DNA of 64,000 bases from Bifidobacterium pseudolongum subsp. globosum (lineage in GTDB: Bacteria; Actinomycetota; Actinomycetes; Actinomycetales; Bifidobacteriaceae), in the NCBI RefSeq assembly GCF_004155535.1, contig NZ_RYUH01000014.1, positions 1 to 64,000 of the forward strand, written 5' to 3'. The translations under genes and the position numbers were made by a program. The notes under the pieces are model-generated. The model searched no databases. It was not told the origin of the DNA and worked only from the letters and a program-made list of their open reading frames with translations. Every line of letters begins with the position of its first letter. Position 1 is the first letter of the stretch. Shown here piece by piece: positions 1-6,643 of this stretch.

Positions 1-68
1 CGACGCATGAGCGAAGCCCTCATGTTCGACCACACCAACAACCAATCAACCACGACCAGCATGCCCCA
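1..68 (+). CDS. istB: IstB helper ATPase, last 22 codons (partial)
   Basis: The plus-strand frame open at the window edge reads RRMSEALMFDHTNNQ and ends at a TGA at about 68-71. It lines up with the C-terminus of the complete IstB at 11613-12356 (RRLSQALMFNNK). IstB is the AAA+ ATPase that partners the IstA transposase in IS21 transposition. Nothing can be said of the rest of the gene, which lies left of the window. The exact last base is uncertain by a codon. Confidence 0.7.
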
Positions 69-127
69 ATGACCAAAACCGAAAAAACTACATGACCAAA
101 ACCAAAACACCGACTTGACAAAATACA
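1..127 (+). mobile_element. IS21-family element, istB-side end (copy 1, truncated by window edge)
   Basis: The terminal ~125 bp match, in inverse orientation, the istB-side end of the full IS21-family element at 11535-13984: both ends read inwards from TGTATTTTGTCAA and share the following TTTTGGTTTTNGTCAT and TTTTTTCGGTTTT blocks. The element ends with ACA at 127, next to a transposase gene of another IS family. Only this end lies in the window. The match was made by eye between the two copies. Confidence 0.8.
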
Positions 128-525
128 CGCGCGACACCATGCGCCGCCGCATACGCGAACGGACCATGTTCACCTTCATGGACCCCGAACTGGGCACCGC
201 GACACCCGTGCCGACCACCAACAACGCCATCGAATCGCAAAACGCACGCATCCGCGCCATGCTCAGGAACCACCGCGGCCTGTGCCTGCTCCGTCGCATC
301 AAGGCCGTGTGCTGGTGGTGCCACCAACACACTGAACACCCCGAAAACCCCGCATGGCTGGCCACGCATGCGTGGCGCGACGAACAGATCGAACACCTCT
401 ACCGACAGGCATGGGAACGCAGCGACGGAGGAAGGCAGCAAGTCTTCGGCATCCCCGCCAGATACGGAACCGGCATCGACTGGAACGAATTCCACACCAA
501 CACACCATGGAAAGACACCGACTAG
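128..525 (+). pseudogene. IS1249-like transposase, C-terminal remnant
   Basis: An open frame starting directly at the IS21-family end encodes the C-terminal part of a DDE transposase. It contains NNAIESQNARIRAML followed by RNHRG, equivalent to SNRLEGGLNAAL...VNHRG of the transposase at 10638-14254, so the Glu of IES is the likely last catalytic residue. Both proteins also end alike, with GTGIDWNEFH and GTGTDWNEFH. The N-terminal two thirds are missing because an IS21-family element sits upstream. The two transposases are clearly different members of one family, not copies. The remnant cannot be active by itself. Confidence 0.8.
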
Positions 526-618
526 CCAGACACACTTTTTGGCCTATAACCCAAGATTCAAACAGGGGCGAATATACATCAATTCCAAGGAAAACAAACT
601 GATTCGTGTTCGATGACG

Positions 619-686
619 GAAGAGGTCCAGGAATGTCACCCCTCCGAAACGCGGAGGTTATCAGGTGTCAATCGCGGGACCTCTTC
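619..686 (+). other. Strongly structured intergenic element upstream of tRNA-Tyr
   Basis: A 10-bp perfect outer stem (GAAGAGGTCC at 619-628 with GGACCTCTTC at 677-686) encloses a 5-bp stem with a 7-nt loop (CCTCC at 641-645, GGAGG at 653-657). The layout recalls a reduced tRNA cloverleaf, but no T-arm with a TTCRANY-type loop is visible and the outer stem is too long, so it is not called a tRNA. It could be a phage small RNA, a processing site before the tRNA, or a terminator without a T-run. Confidence 0.4.
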
Positions 687-708
687 ATTCAACATTCTAT
701 CACATCCC

Positions 709-791
709 GGTGGATTGCCGCAGTAGCCGACCGGAGCCGACTGTAAATCGGCCGCCATTGAGCCGCGCAGGTGCGAATCCTGCATCCACCA
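709..791 (+). tRNA. tRNA-Tyr (anticodon GTA), phage-borne
   Basis: The acceptor stem pairs GGTGGAT (709-715) with ATCCACC (784-790). The anticodon stem GCCGA/TCGGC encloses CTGTAAA, giving anticodon GTA, and a T-arm GCAGG-TGCGAAT-CCTGC is present. The long variable region fits class II tRNA-Tyr. CCA is not encoded. It lies between the end of a mobile-element remnant and a truncated phage scaffold gene, in the place where another phage segment of this window carries a tRNA-like remnant (2565-2610). It therefore probably belongs to the phage segment and not to the host set. Confidence 0.8.
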
Positions 792-855
792 CGTATCCGC
801 GGACCCCGCACGCCGCGTCGCTAACCGTGCGCACCACACAGCAAAGGAAACAGCA

Positions 856-1099
856 ATGCCGAAACTGCACAACCCCGACCTCTGGCAGCAGTCCAGCCCA
901 CGCCCGTACCGCACCATCACCAGCAATGGCGAAGACGGCTCGGGCGACACCGAACCGAAGGATCCGCCACAGCAGGAGCCAAACGGCGAACACAACGGCG
1001 ACGGGGCGGATGCGTCCAAGGAGTTCAGCCATGCGCTCGCCAAACGCGTCGCCGAGATCGAGAAGAAGTACGAGGCCAAGCTCAAGGACTACGAGCAGC
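856..1099 (+). pseudogene. Phage scaffold-like protein, N-terminal fragment cut by a CRISPR repeat
   Basis: The gene starts with ATG at 856 behind AAAGGAAACAGC and encodes an acidic, Pro/Gly-rich start followed by a charged helical stretch (HALAKRVAEIEKKYEAKLKD). This is the style of DUF4355-type scaffold proteins, as in the more complete gene at 2674-3159. Its position after a tRNA fits the same phage gene order seen there. The reading frame runs straight into a type I-E CRISPR repeat at 1100, so only about 81 codons are phage-derived. Scaffold identity is inferred from composition and context. Confidence 0.55.
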
Positions 1100-1249
1100 G
1101 GATCATCCCCGCGCATGCGGGGCAAACCCGATGACGTACCAGCGCATCGGCTGGCCGGACGGATCATCCCCGCGCATGCGGGGCAAACACCTTTTGGGAC
1201 CTGCACCTGCGGAGTGTTGAGGGATCATCCCCGCGCATGCGGGGCAAAC
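1100..1249 (+). CRISPR. Type I-E CRISPR segment 1 (3 repeats, 2 internal spacers)
   Basis: Perfect 28-bp repeats start at 1100, 1161 and 1222. They begin GGATCATCCCCGCGC and end ATGCGGGGCAAAC. Spacers are 33 bp (1128-1160 and 1189-1221). The CCCCGCG...CGGGG stem and the AAAC end match the E. coli I-E repeat pattern, which gives a plus-strand crRNA orientation. Both outer flanks, where further spacers should be, are phage coding sequence: a scaffold fragment on the left and a MuF-type gene on the right. Confidence 0.95.
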
Positions 1250-2274
1250 GACCCTCGCGGGATATGACCCGGACAAGTACAAGGACCTGTACGAATCGGC
1301 GAAACGCATGGCCGCCGATGCCGGCGAAAGCACAAGCTCACGGAACGTGTTCTCATGGCTGAGAGAACGGTTCCCCCATGCCTTCACCGACGGGTCCGCT
1401 CTGGACCCCGAACTGCGCATCCCACGCGGGTGCGAACTATACAAAGCCCTCGGTGAGAGGCATGCATTGCGCGTCGATAAGATGCTCAACGCGTCAAAGC
1501 ATCCGGACACCGCGCCTATGGGCGCGCCGGGCAAAGGACTACCTAATCATCGACAAGCACTTCGGTGGCACCGCGCACTTCTCACCCGTGGAGGGAGGCA
1601 TTTTCCTTGACCTGAAAAGGATATACGCAGGCGACAGCGTGCACCGCCCGTATCAGAACCTGTTCCATGAGACCGCCCATATGCTTGACCAGCTGCTTGG
1701 CGGTGCCATGCCCTATTCGTACCAGCAGATGTTCGGCACATCGATCCGCAACGAAGGCCGGCGTCTTCTGGAACAGGAGAAAGCGTCCATCAGGAACCAA
1801 CGCGTCAGCCGGTTGGATGAAATACAAAGCTATTTCAACAAACATGGCCGTTGGAAGAAAACGGACCTCGTGTGGATGAAGGACAACGGCCTATTGAAAG
1901 ACCTGTACGCCAACAGCGTCGAGGGCTACGGCCCCGACGCCAATATGCGCTGGCACATCGAACAGTTGAAGAACAGCATCGAAATCAGCGACGACGAAGC
2001 CATGAGGAACATTGCGAAACATATACGCGCAGAGTCGAAGCCGACAGACCGCAACGTCGATGACATACTGCAGGCGGCTCTAGGCGATGACTATCCCCGA
2101 TCGGTCGGGCATGGCGATGGGTACTTCTCCTCATTCCAGCACGTCTGTGGCGAACCTTGGGCGGAGATTATGGATGCCCAGCTCGCGAATCCAAAGGCTT
2201 ACGAGCTGATAGAGCAGTATTTCCCGAAATCGGTTACAATATTCAATACCATGGTGAAGGAGGTGCTGGCATGA
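1250..2274 (+). pseudogene. Phage MuF-type protein C-terminus with HExxH toxin-like domain (toxin A), frameshifted
   Basis: The frame is open from the repeat border (TLAGYDPDKYKDLYESAKR...) and ends at 2274. A one-base loss near 1520 splits it: the second copy reads HPDTARLWAKYAKDYL, here HPDTAPM is followed in another frame by WARRAKDYL. Downstream lies LFHETAHMLDQLL, an HExxH zinc-peptidase-like motif, and the end is FNTMVKEVLA. The stop overlaps the next gene's start (ATGA). A toxic C-terminal domain with a small overlapping partner, just before scaffold and capsid genes, is the layout of phage MuF polymorphic toxins. The MuF head domain itself is not in this fragment, so toxin function is inferred. 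A homologous copy is inverted at 3682-4489. Confidence 0.6.
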
Positions 2275-2522
2275 AAACGCAAGGGCTTGATGTCTTCTAT
2301 GACGGCGACTTCGAGCAGTTCCTCGCCGAGGACCACGATGCAATGACACTGAAAAAAGACACAGATGACGCGTTGGGCACCTATTGCGGCATGTTCCATG
2401 GCCCGTTCTTCAACATAGAGGATACCTCCATCAACGTTTCTGATGAGGAGTTGTATCGGTGGGTCAGCTGGTGCATCTTCTATGGGAGATCGAAAGACGA
2501 GTATCCACTCGCGAATCAGTGA
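2271..2522 (+). CDS. Small acidic protein, candidate immunity partner of toxin A
   Basis: This 83-aa protein starts with ATG at 2271, overlapping the upstream stop. It contains YDGDFEQFLAEDHDAM, then GMFHGPFFNIEDTSINV, and ends YGRSKDEYPLANQ. Two relatives occur here: a full one at 3470-3685 (minus) and a broken one at 6018-6168. All three follow the end of the same toxin-like gene with overlapping start and stop codons, as toxin-immunity pairs do. No known domain is recognised. The name rests on context only; a phage head accessory protein is the alternative. A rho-independent terminator follows at once. Confidence 0.6.
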   Translation: MKTQGLDVFYDGDFEQFLAEDHDAMTLKKDTDDALGTYCGMFHGPFFNIEDTSINVSDEELYRWVSWCIFYGRSKDEYPLANQ

Positions 2523-2530
2523 ATCAACGC

Positions 2531-2556
2531 AAGGCCTCCATTCTTGGAGGCCTTTT
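2531..2556 (+). terminator. Rho-independent terminator after immunity-like gene
   Basis: AAGGCCTCC (2531-2539), a 6-nt loop, then GGAGGCCTT and further T residues form a perfect 9-bp hairpin. The inverted second copy of the gene keeps only the first half of this hairpin before it meets a CRISPR repeat at 3448. Confidence 0.8.
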
Positions 2557-2564
2557 GCATACCA

Positions 2565-2610
2565 GGACTGGAAGGCCTCTACCCCATCGGTTCGATTCCG
2601 GTGCAGTCCA
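2565..2610 (+). pseudogene. tRNA-like remnant lacking D and anticodon arms
   Basis: GGACTG (2565-2570) pairs with CAGTCC (2604-2609), and the T-arm ATCGG-TTCGATT-CCGGT (2586-2602 approx.) is intact. Only about 15 nt lie between the 5' acceptor strand and the T-arm, so the D-arm and anticodon arm are gone. It sits between the immunity-like gene and the scaffold gene, where the other phage segment carries tRNA-Tyr. A deleted phage tRNA is the simplest reading. Confidence 0.45.
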
Positions 2611-2615
2611 CTGGA

Positions 2616-2638
2616 GCCCGTCGCATGGCGGGCTTTTT
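2616..2638 (+). terminator. Hairpin with T-run before scaffold gene
   Basis: GCCCG (2616-2620) and CGGGC (2629-2633) form a short GC-rich hairpin followed by TTTTT, placed directly after the tRNA-like remnant. Confidence 0.6.
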
Positions 2639-2673
2639 CATGCCCGCATGGGCCCGAGAGAACAGGAGACGAC

Positions 2674-3159
2674 ATGGCAGACGACACAGGCACCCAGAAC
2701 GAGAACGCCGACGAACCGCAGGGCACGCAGGACGAATCCACGGACTGGGAGGCGAAATACAAGGAGGCGGTCGCGCAGTCACGCAAATGGGAGGACCGCG
2801 CCAAGGCCAGCTTCGCTGATTTCGAGGAACTCAAGAAGCTCAAGGAAGCGCAGATGAGTGACGCGGAGAAGACCGCCAAGCGCATCGCCGAACTCGAGCA
2901 GGAGAACGCCGGCTACAAGGCCGCACAACAGCAGGAGCAATGGCGTACACAGGTCGCGAAGAAGACCGGTGCGCCGGCCGATGTGCTTCGCGGCACGAGT
3001 CTGGAGGAGATCGAGGCGCATGCCGCATCCCTCGAACCTTTACTGCATCCAGCGCCGAAACTGCCGCATGTCAGCGACCCGGCCAAGCAGCCCTCTGGCA
3101 AGACCGCCGATGAGGAAGCCAAGGCGTGGGTGTCGCGCCTGTTCGGTGAAGACAAGTAA
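2674..3159 (+). CDS. Phage scaffold protein (DUF4355-like)
   Basis: This 161-aa protein starts with ATG at 2674 behind AGGAGACGAC. An acidic N-terminus (MADDTGTQNENADEPQG) is followed by a long charged coiled-coil-forming stretch (residues ~30-90, rich in K, E, A and Q) and a C-terminal region with LRGTSLEEIEAHAASL and WVSRLFGEDK. That composition, and its place immediately before a capsid gene, fit a phage capsid-assembly scaffold of the DUF4355 type. It acts inside the prohead during assembly. It appears intact, although the neighbouring capsid and MuF-type genes are broken. Confidence 0.75.
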   Translation: MADDTGTQNENADEPQGTQDESTDWEAKYKEAVAQSRKWEDRAKASFADFEELKKLKEAQMSDAEKTAKRIAELEQENAGYKAAQQQEQWRTQVAKKTGAPADVLRGTSLEEIEAHAASLEPLLHPAPKLPHVSDPAKQPSGKTADEEAKAWVSRLFGEDK

Positions 3160-3191
3160 CCCCATAACATCCAACAAGTTAGGAGCCTCAT

Positions 3192-3420
3192 ATGGCATTG
3201 CAAACAGACAAGGTGCTGCTTCCGAAGGAAGTGGCGACCGTCATCACGAAGAAGGCGAAGGGATACATCGACCATCGCGGCGCTCAGCCCCAGCGAACCA
3301 CAGCTGTTCCTCGACAAGGAATATATGGTGTTCTCCGGCAACGCCGAAGCCGAGGTCATCGTCGAAGGCAAGCAGAAGTCCTCCTACGAGGAGACGCTCA
3401 GCCCGGTCGTGGGCAAGCGC
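3192..3420 (+). pseudogene. Phage major capsid protein, N-terminal fragment, frameshifted and cut by a CRISPR repeat
   Basis: Starts at 3192 (MALQTDKVLLPKEVATVITK) behind TTAGGAGCCTCAT. An extra G in the GGG at about 3260-3263 shifts the frame; in the other frame it continues as TIAALSPSEPQLFLDKEYMV and EVIVEGKQKSSYEETLSPVV, typical of the N-terminal region of HK97-fold major capsid proteins. The sequence then runs directly into the type I-E repeat at 3421, so most of the gene is absent. It follows the scaffold gene as in normal head-gene order. Confidence 0.7.
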
Positions 3421-3448
3421 GGATCATCCCCGCGCATGCGGGGCAAAC
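3421..3448 (+). CRISPR. Type I-E CRISPR segment 2 (single repeat)
   Basis: One perfect 28-bp I-E repeat stands alone, with phage capsid sequence to the left and inverted phage sequence (the 3' flank of the second immunity-like gene) to the right. Neither neighbour is followed by another repeat at the 61-bp period. Confidence 0.85.
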
Positions 3449-3469
3449 AATCGGAGGCCTTGCATTGTC

Positions 3470-3685
3470 TCATTGATTCGCGAGTGGGTACTCTTCCTTC
3501 GGTCTGCCGTAATAGTTGCACCATAGCAACCAACGGCGTAGTTCTTCTTGTGTGACGTTGATGGATGTGTCCTCGATATCAAAGAAGCCGACGCCATGGG
3601 ACACGGCATACGCCGACAACAGGTCACCGCCTGGAATATCTCTTGCCTCCTCGCAGAAAGCTTCGAAATCAGCATCTGCCATCAT
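3470..3685 (-). CDS. Small acidic protein, second copy of candidate immunity A
   Basis: A 71-aa relative of the protein at 2271-2522. It shares FDIEDTSINVTQEELRRW and the ending YGRPKEEYPLANQ, but its N-terminal half differs (MMADADFEAFCEEARDI). The start codon overlaps the stop of the toxin-like gene upstream (ATGATG). Divergence of the N-terminal part with a conserved C-terminal part fits matching to a particular toxin variant, but function is inferred from context. A start at 3682 is equally possible. Confidence 0.6.
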   Translation of the reverse strand: MMADADFEAFCEEARDIPGGDLLSAYAVSHGVGFFDIEDTSINVTQEELRRWLLWCNYYGRPKEEYPLANQ

Positions 3686-4489
3686 CCCGTCACCTCCTTC
3701 ACCATGCTATTAAACATTGTAGCTGATTGCGGAAAGACACGTTCTATCAACGACCATGCATCAGGATTCGCGATCTGCGAGCTCATCATCTCAGCCCAAG
3801 CCTCGGCGCATTGACGTGTGGGATTGAAATACCCATCACCGAGATGGCCAACCCAGTATGGGTAGTCATCGCCGAGAGCGGCTTGCAGCATATCGTCTAC
3901 ATCTAGGTCTGTTACGTCTGTGAGCTTTCGGCCTTCGTGTACCTTGTCCGCTATGGCGCGGAGGATTTCTTTGCGTTCCGGCGGATTGACCAGCATGTCT
4001 TCATATGCGGTGATTCTGCTGCTTAGCTGCCATGCCTTCTCGCCTCGGAAGTTGGATATGTCAGAGATGATCCCGGCATTCTGCAATATGGTCAACTGCT
4101 GCGCTGTGAGTTGCCCGGAACGCCGAAGTCTAGCGCGCATCTCGGCGACCATCGGCAGCTGTTTCCTACGCTTTTGCACGAGTTCTTTTCGTGTGGCATT
4201 GAACAGGTTCATGGCATCGGTGAACAATGTCTCGTTGAATGTCTTGCCATCGTTTTTCGCCTGTGTGGAATAGTAGGTGTTCTTGCCGAGCAGGTAGTCG
4301 AGCATGTGCGCGGTCTCGTGGAACAGAGTCTGATATGGGCGGTGAGCGTCGTCGCCGGTGAAGATCTTCTCCAAGTCAAGGAAGATGCCTCCGCGCACTG
4401 GGGAGAAGCGCGTGGTACCGCCGAAGCCCTTGTCAAGGATCAGGTAATCCTTTGCGTACTTGGCCCATAGGCGTGCGGTGTCCGGGTGC
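3682..4489 (-). pseudogene. MuF-type toxin A, second copy, 5' end cut by a CRISPR repeat
   Basis: The frame is open from the repeat border at 4489 (HPDTARLWAKYAKDYLILDK) to its stop at 3682-3684. It carries LFHETAHMLDYLLGK (HExxH motif), then a region of about 130 residues not similar to copy 1, then DVDDMLQAALGDDYP and FNSMVKEVTG, which are again shared. No frameshift is visible within the ~269 codons present. The N-terminal head-binding part is missing. Orientation is opposite to copy 1, so the two copies and their partners form an inverted pair around the capsid fragment and one CRISPR repeat. Confidence 0.6.
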
Positions 4490-4746
4490 GGATCATCCCC
4501 GCGCATGCGGGGCAAACAAAAGATCATGGGCCATTTTGGTGAAGCGTTCCGGATCATTCCCGCAATTGCAGGACACAGCAAGTATAACGGGGGGAACATC
4601 CCTCCAGCAAAAAGTAAGAGCATTGATCCCCCACACGCAAGGCAAACGCAATCTTCAGTGACGCACCGGCTTTTAAGGTCGAATCATCCCCGCACATACG
4701 GGGCAAATGCGGTGAGTATGGCCTGCTTCGCCCACTTCGACGGATC
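4490..4746 (+). CRISPR. Type I-E CRISPR segment 3 with decaying, trailer-like repeats
   Basis: A perfect repeat at 4490-4517 is followed by a 33-bp spacer and clearly degenerate repeats at 4551-4578, about 4620-4647 and 4681-4708 (GAATCATCCCCGCACATACG...). At 4742, exactly 61 bp after 4681, only GGATC remains. Progressive decay of this kind marks the leader-distal end of an array in a plus-strand orientation. Confidence 0.8.
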
Positions 4747-4768
4747 GCATACGATATTTCACTGGTTC

Positions 4769-5398
4769 TCAACAATGTGTTTTCCCAATTGCGAATGCGT
4801 TCAGGAAATCCTGCGCCTGCGCGCGCAGCGGAATTGTGAAACGTGAATCACGAATCATGGTGACACGTTCGCGAAGCTTATCCACATCAATGTCACCTGC
4901 CTCCACTAACGAACCGACATACAGCCGGTCCTTTTCCTCAAGGCGGGTGAGTTTCGCCGCACACAAATCATAGGGATCCAGACAATAAATCTCCGTACGC
5001 GTCTGCTGTCCGGGAACCTCCAACCGCACCAGTCTGTCTTCCCATCTCATCGGCAGTATGGCAGTACCAGTTTCGACACCCTGCGCATAAACCTTGAACG
5101 AATCACGGAAGCGGGTTTCCTCCCCTAGATATCCTTCAATCAAGTCTGCGAGATCCTGACCGGGCATGTCGAATGCGTATTCGTCCTCGGCCGTGGGCAT
5201 GAAGGCGACATCCACTTCCACCGAACGGGTCGTGTATGCCGGCAGGTATTCGTCGTCCCAGGATCCAAGGATGGACTGAGAACCGATTATGAGGATTCTC
5301 GCGGGCTTCGCATTGACATCTATCCCGCGTATCGCGCGTTGGTTCTCTACTATTTCAGCCGATGCACGCAGCAGATGATAGAACTGCTCTCTGTTCAT
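4769..5398 (-). CDS. Nucleotidyltransferase-fold toxin (DUF6036-like)
   Basis: This 209-aa protein starts with ATG at 5398 behind AAGGAG. It has ILIIGSQSILGSW and SVEVDVAFMP, which fit the G-S-x9-11-D-x-D signature of minimal nucleotidyltransferases, and CLDPYDLCAAKL, typical of the DUF6036 group. Such proteins are usually toxins that modify RNA or other targets with nucleotides and are paired with a small antitoxin. The partner lies directly upstream and overlaps it by 44 bp. The pair abuts the decayed end of a CRISPR segment. The substrate is not known from sequence. Confidence 0.65.
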   Translation of the reverse strand: MNREQFYHLLRASAEIVENQRAIRGIDVNAKPARILIIGSQSILGSWDDEYLPAYTTRSVEVDVAFMPTAEDEYAFDMPGQDLADLIEGYLGEETRFRDSFKVYAQGVETGTAILPMRWEDRLVRLEVPGQQTRTEIYCLDPYDLCAAKLTRLEEKDRLYVGSLVEAGDIDVDKLRERVTMIRDSRFTIPLRAQAQDFLNAFAIGKTHC

Positions 5399-5720
5399 CA
5401 CGCGACTCCTTGATGATTCGCCAGTTCTCCTCTTCGCCAAGCATGCCAGACAGAGGATTGTTCTGTCTCATATTGATGCCGTACGGCGTGGTGTCTAATG
5501 CAACGGTTCGCAAACCGGACGGGTCAGGATCATGCAATGCGTCCTCCCAATCGTCGATTAGCCGCTGAAAGTAATCGCCGTTGACCATGGAACGGACCTC
5601 TGGCAGTTGCGCCAACCCCCACCGGCGGATCTGATCAATAGGATACTGGGAAAACAACCGGTTCATGCGCAGCCACTGCCGGTATTCCTCAATGCTGCGG
5701 AAATCTCTGATATCCGTCAC
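5355..5720 (-). CDS. Antitoxin-like protein, partner of the nucleotidyltransferase
   Basis: This 121-aa protein starts at 5720. It is rich in Arg, Trp and acidic residues (DIRDFRSIEEYRQWLRM; VNGDYFQRLIDDWEDAL). No DNA-binding domain is recognised. It precedes and overlaps the nucleotidyltransferase gene, the usual antitoxin-first order. A 41-bp element shared with the hipBA operon lies 51 bp upstream (5772-5812). The antitoxin role is inferred from gene order. Confidence 0.55.
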   Translation of the reverse strand: MTDIRDFRSIEEYRQWLRMNRLFSQYPIDQIRRWGLAQLPEVRSMVNGDYFQRLIDDWEDALHDPDPSGLRTVALDTTPYGINMRQNNPLSGMLGEEENWRIIKESRDEQRAVLSSAACIG

Positions 5721-5771
5721 GAGATTCCTCCTTCCAGCTCGTTCCGCTCTTGCATCATTTTATACTGCTTA

Positions 5772-5812
5772 TACTGCGATTTTACCGTAACAAACACTAT
5801 ACAAACCTTGTA
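5772..5812 (-). promoter_or_regulatory. 41-bp element upstream of the nucleotidyltransferase module
   Basis: It is identical at 40 of 41 positions to 9585-9625 upstream of hipBA and in the same orientation relative to the genes. On the minus strand it has TATAGT, a fair -10 box preceded by TTTG, and the palindrome TACAA-N3-TTGTA. Flanking sequence differs between the two sites. A promoter/operator is likely; a recombination scar is the alternative. Confidence 0.55.
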
Positions 5813-5820
5813 TCTGTTCC

Positions 5821-5954
5821 AAAAACTGACACGTGAGTACGTGGAACGGTTCCACAAGCCTTACTTCCATTTTGGGGAGTCGTATCCCCAGAGTCTGACC
5901 GAATGCATCAAAGACATCCAGCACTGGCTCGATATCGACAAGCCGAAACCATAG
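5821..5954 (+). pseudogene. Unrecognised C-terminal gene fragment
   Basis: An open frame without a credible start encodes KLTREYVERFHKPYFHFGES and continues to DIQHWLDIDKPKP, ending in TAG at 5952-5954. It lies between the shared 41-bp element and the tail of a MuF-type toxin gene, all on the plus strand. It may be the 3' end of another phage head or toxin gene. No family is recognised. Confidence 0.3.
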
Positions 5955-5967
5955 GGCGAAGTTCCAG

Positions 5968-6021
5968 ATGATGCGCTCATCTGAATACCCACAGGATAAC
6001 GTGATGAAAGAACTGTCATGA
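5968..6021 (+). pseudogene. Tail of a third MuF toxin A copy
   Basis: The 17-codon frame ends EYPQDNVMKELS, like the FPQSATMFNSMVKEVTG and FPKSVTIFNTMVKEVLA ends of the other two copies, and its TGA overlaps the ATG of the next immunity-like gene in the same ATGA arrangement. Only this tail is recognisable. Confidence 0.4.
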
Positions 6022-6168
6022 GTGAACGCGGCCGTAGAACTTCCTACAATGGTGACTTTGCCCGGTATCTCCCTGAAGAAATGCGCGACCGCAACGTTGA
6101 AAAATGAATCTTGCTGAAGCGCTGATAGTGTATTGGGGCATGTTCCACGGTCCGTTCTTCAACATAGA
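6018..6168 (+). pseudogene. Third candidate immunity A gene, frameshifted and cut by a CRISPR repeat
   Basis: Starts with ATG at 6018 and reads MSERGRRTSYNGDFARYLPE before a frameshift and stop at 6105-6107. In the next frame the sequence continues GMFHGPFFNIED exactly as in the copy at 2271-2522, then changes into a type I-E repeat at the GAGGAT junction. The conserved TSINV...EYPLANQ end is missing. It is the clearest case of a phage gene being replaced by a repeat in mid-motif. Confidence 0.7.
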
Positions 6169-6318
6169 GGATCATCCCCGCGCATGCGGGGCAAACTTCT
6201 TGTCGGCGGCGATGGCCTCCGGCGTGATCGGATCATCCCCGCGCATGCGGGGCAAACTTGTTCGTGGTCGCCTCGACCCGCTGCCGTTTCGGATCATCCC
6301 CGCGCATGCGGGGCAAAC
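6169..6318 (+). CRISPR. Type I-E CRISPR segment 4 (3 repeats, 2 internal spacers)
   Basis: Perfect 28-bp repeats at 6169, 6230 and 6291, separated by 33-bp spacers. The left flank is the truncated immunity-like gene; the right flank is minus-strand phage-like coding sequence. Confidence 0.95.
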
Positions 6319-6421
6319 ATGCTTTTTCTCGGGTGATTTCGAGTGGCGTGCTGCCGTTGAGGATGTCGGTGATCTGTTCGAGGCTGTGGGCGATGCGGTC
6401 GAGGGCCTGTTCACTGGTCAT
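6319..6421 (-). pseudogene. Small phage-like gene, 5' fragment cut by a CRISPR repeat
   Basis: Starts with ATG at 6421, overlapping the end of the preceding gene, and encodes MTSEQALDRIAHSLEQITDI followed by about 14 more residues. Its frame then enters the repeat at 6318. Predicted helical, no family recognised. It belongs to a minus-strand three-gene piece of likely phage origin. Confidence 0.45.
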
Positions 6422-6641
6422 GATCGGCTGGTTTCGGGTCGTGGTCGGTGTATGGCTCGTGTTCCGTGTTGTCCGGCTGTGGTTCTGTCCGTTCGTCGTT
6501 GGGTGTGTCGAACAGGTATTCAGGGATCAGTAGTGGTTCCGGTTTTTCGCCGGGTTCGCACGTCGGCAGGGCGGCGATTTCTTTGTCGACTGGCGGGTAG
6601 TATTCCCTGCATTTCATTGGTGGATCTATTGGCGTGCGCAT
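6411..6641 (-). CDS. Hypothetical Pro/Asp-rich 76-aa protein
   Basis: An intact small frame (MRTPIDPPMKCREYYPPVDK...) with a low-complexity, very acidic Pro/Asp/His end (EPYTDHDPKPADHDQ). Its stop overlaps the start of the following fragment. Composition and tight packing fit a small phage gene. No function can be assigned. Confidence 0.5.
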   Translation of the reverse strand: MRTPIDPPMKCREYYPPVDKEIAALPTCEPGEKPEPLLIPEYLFDTPNDERTEPQPDNTEHEPYTDHDPKPADHDQ

Positions 6642-6643
6642 TG

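Noticed and set aside
619-686. A second phage tRNA
   Set aside because: The stems are convincing but no T-arm loop is present and the outer stem is 10 bp; listed only as a structured element.
1067-1099. Reading a PAM from phage sequence next to the junctions
   Set aside because: Spacer edges are uncertain by a base and the few junctions give no consistent trinucleotide.
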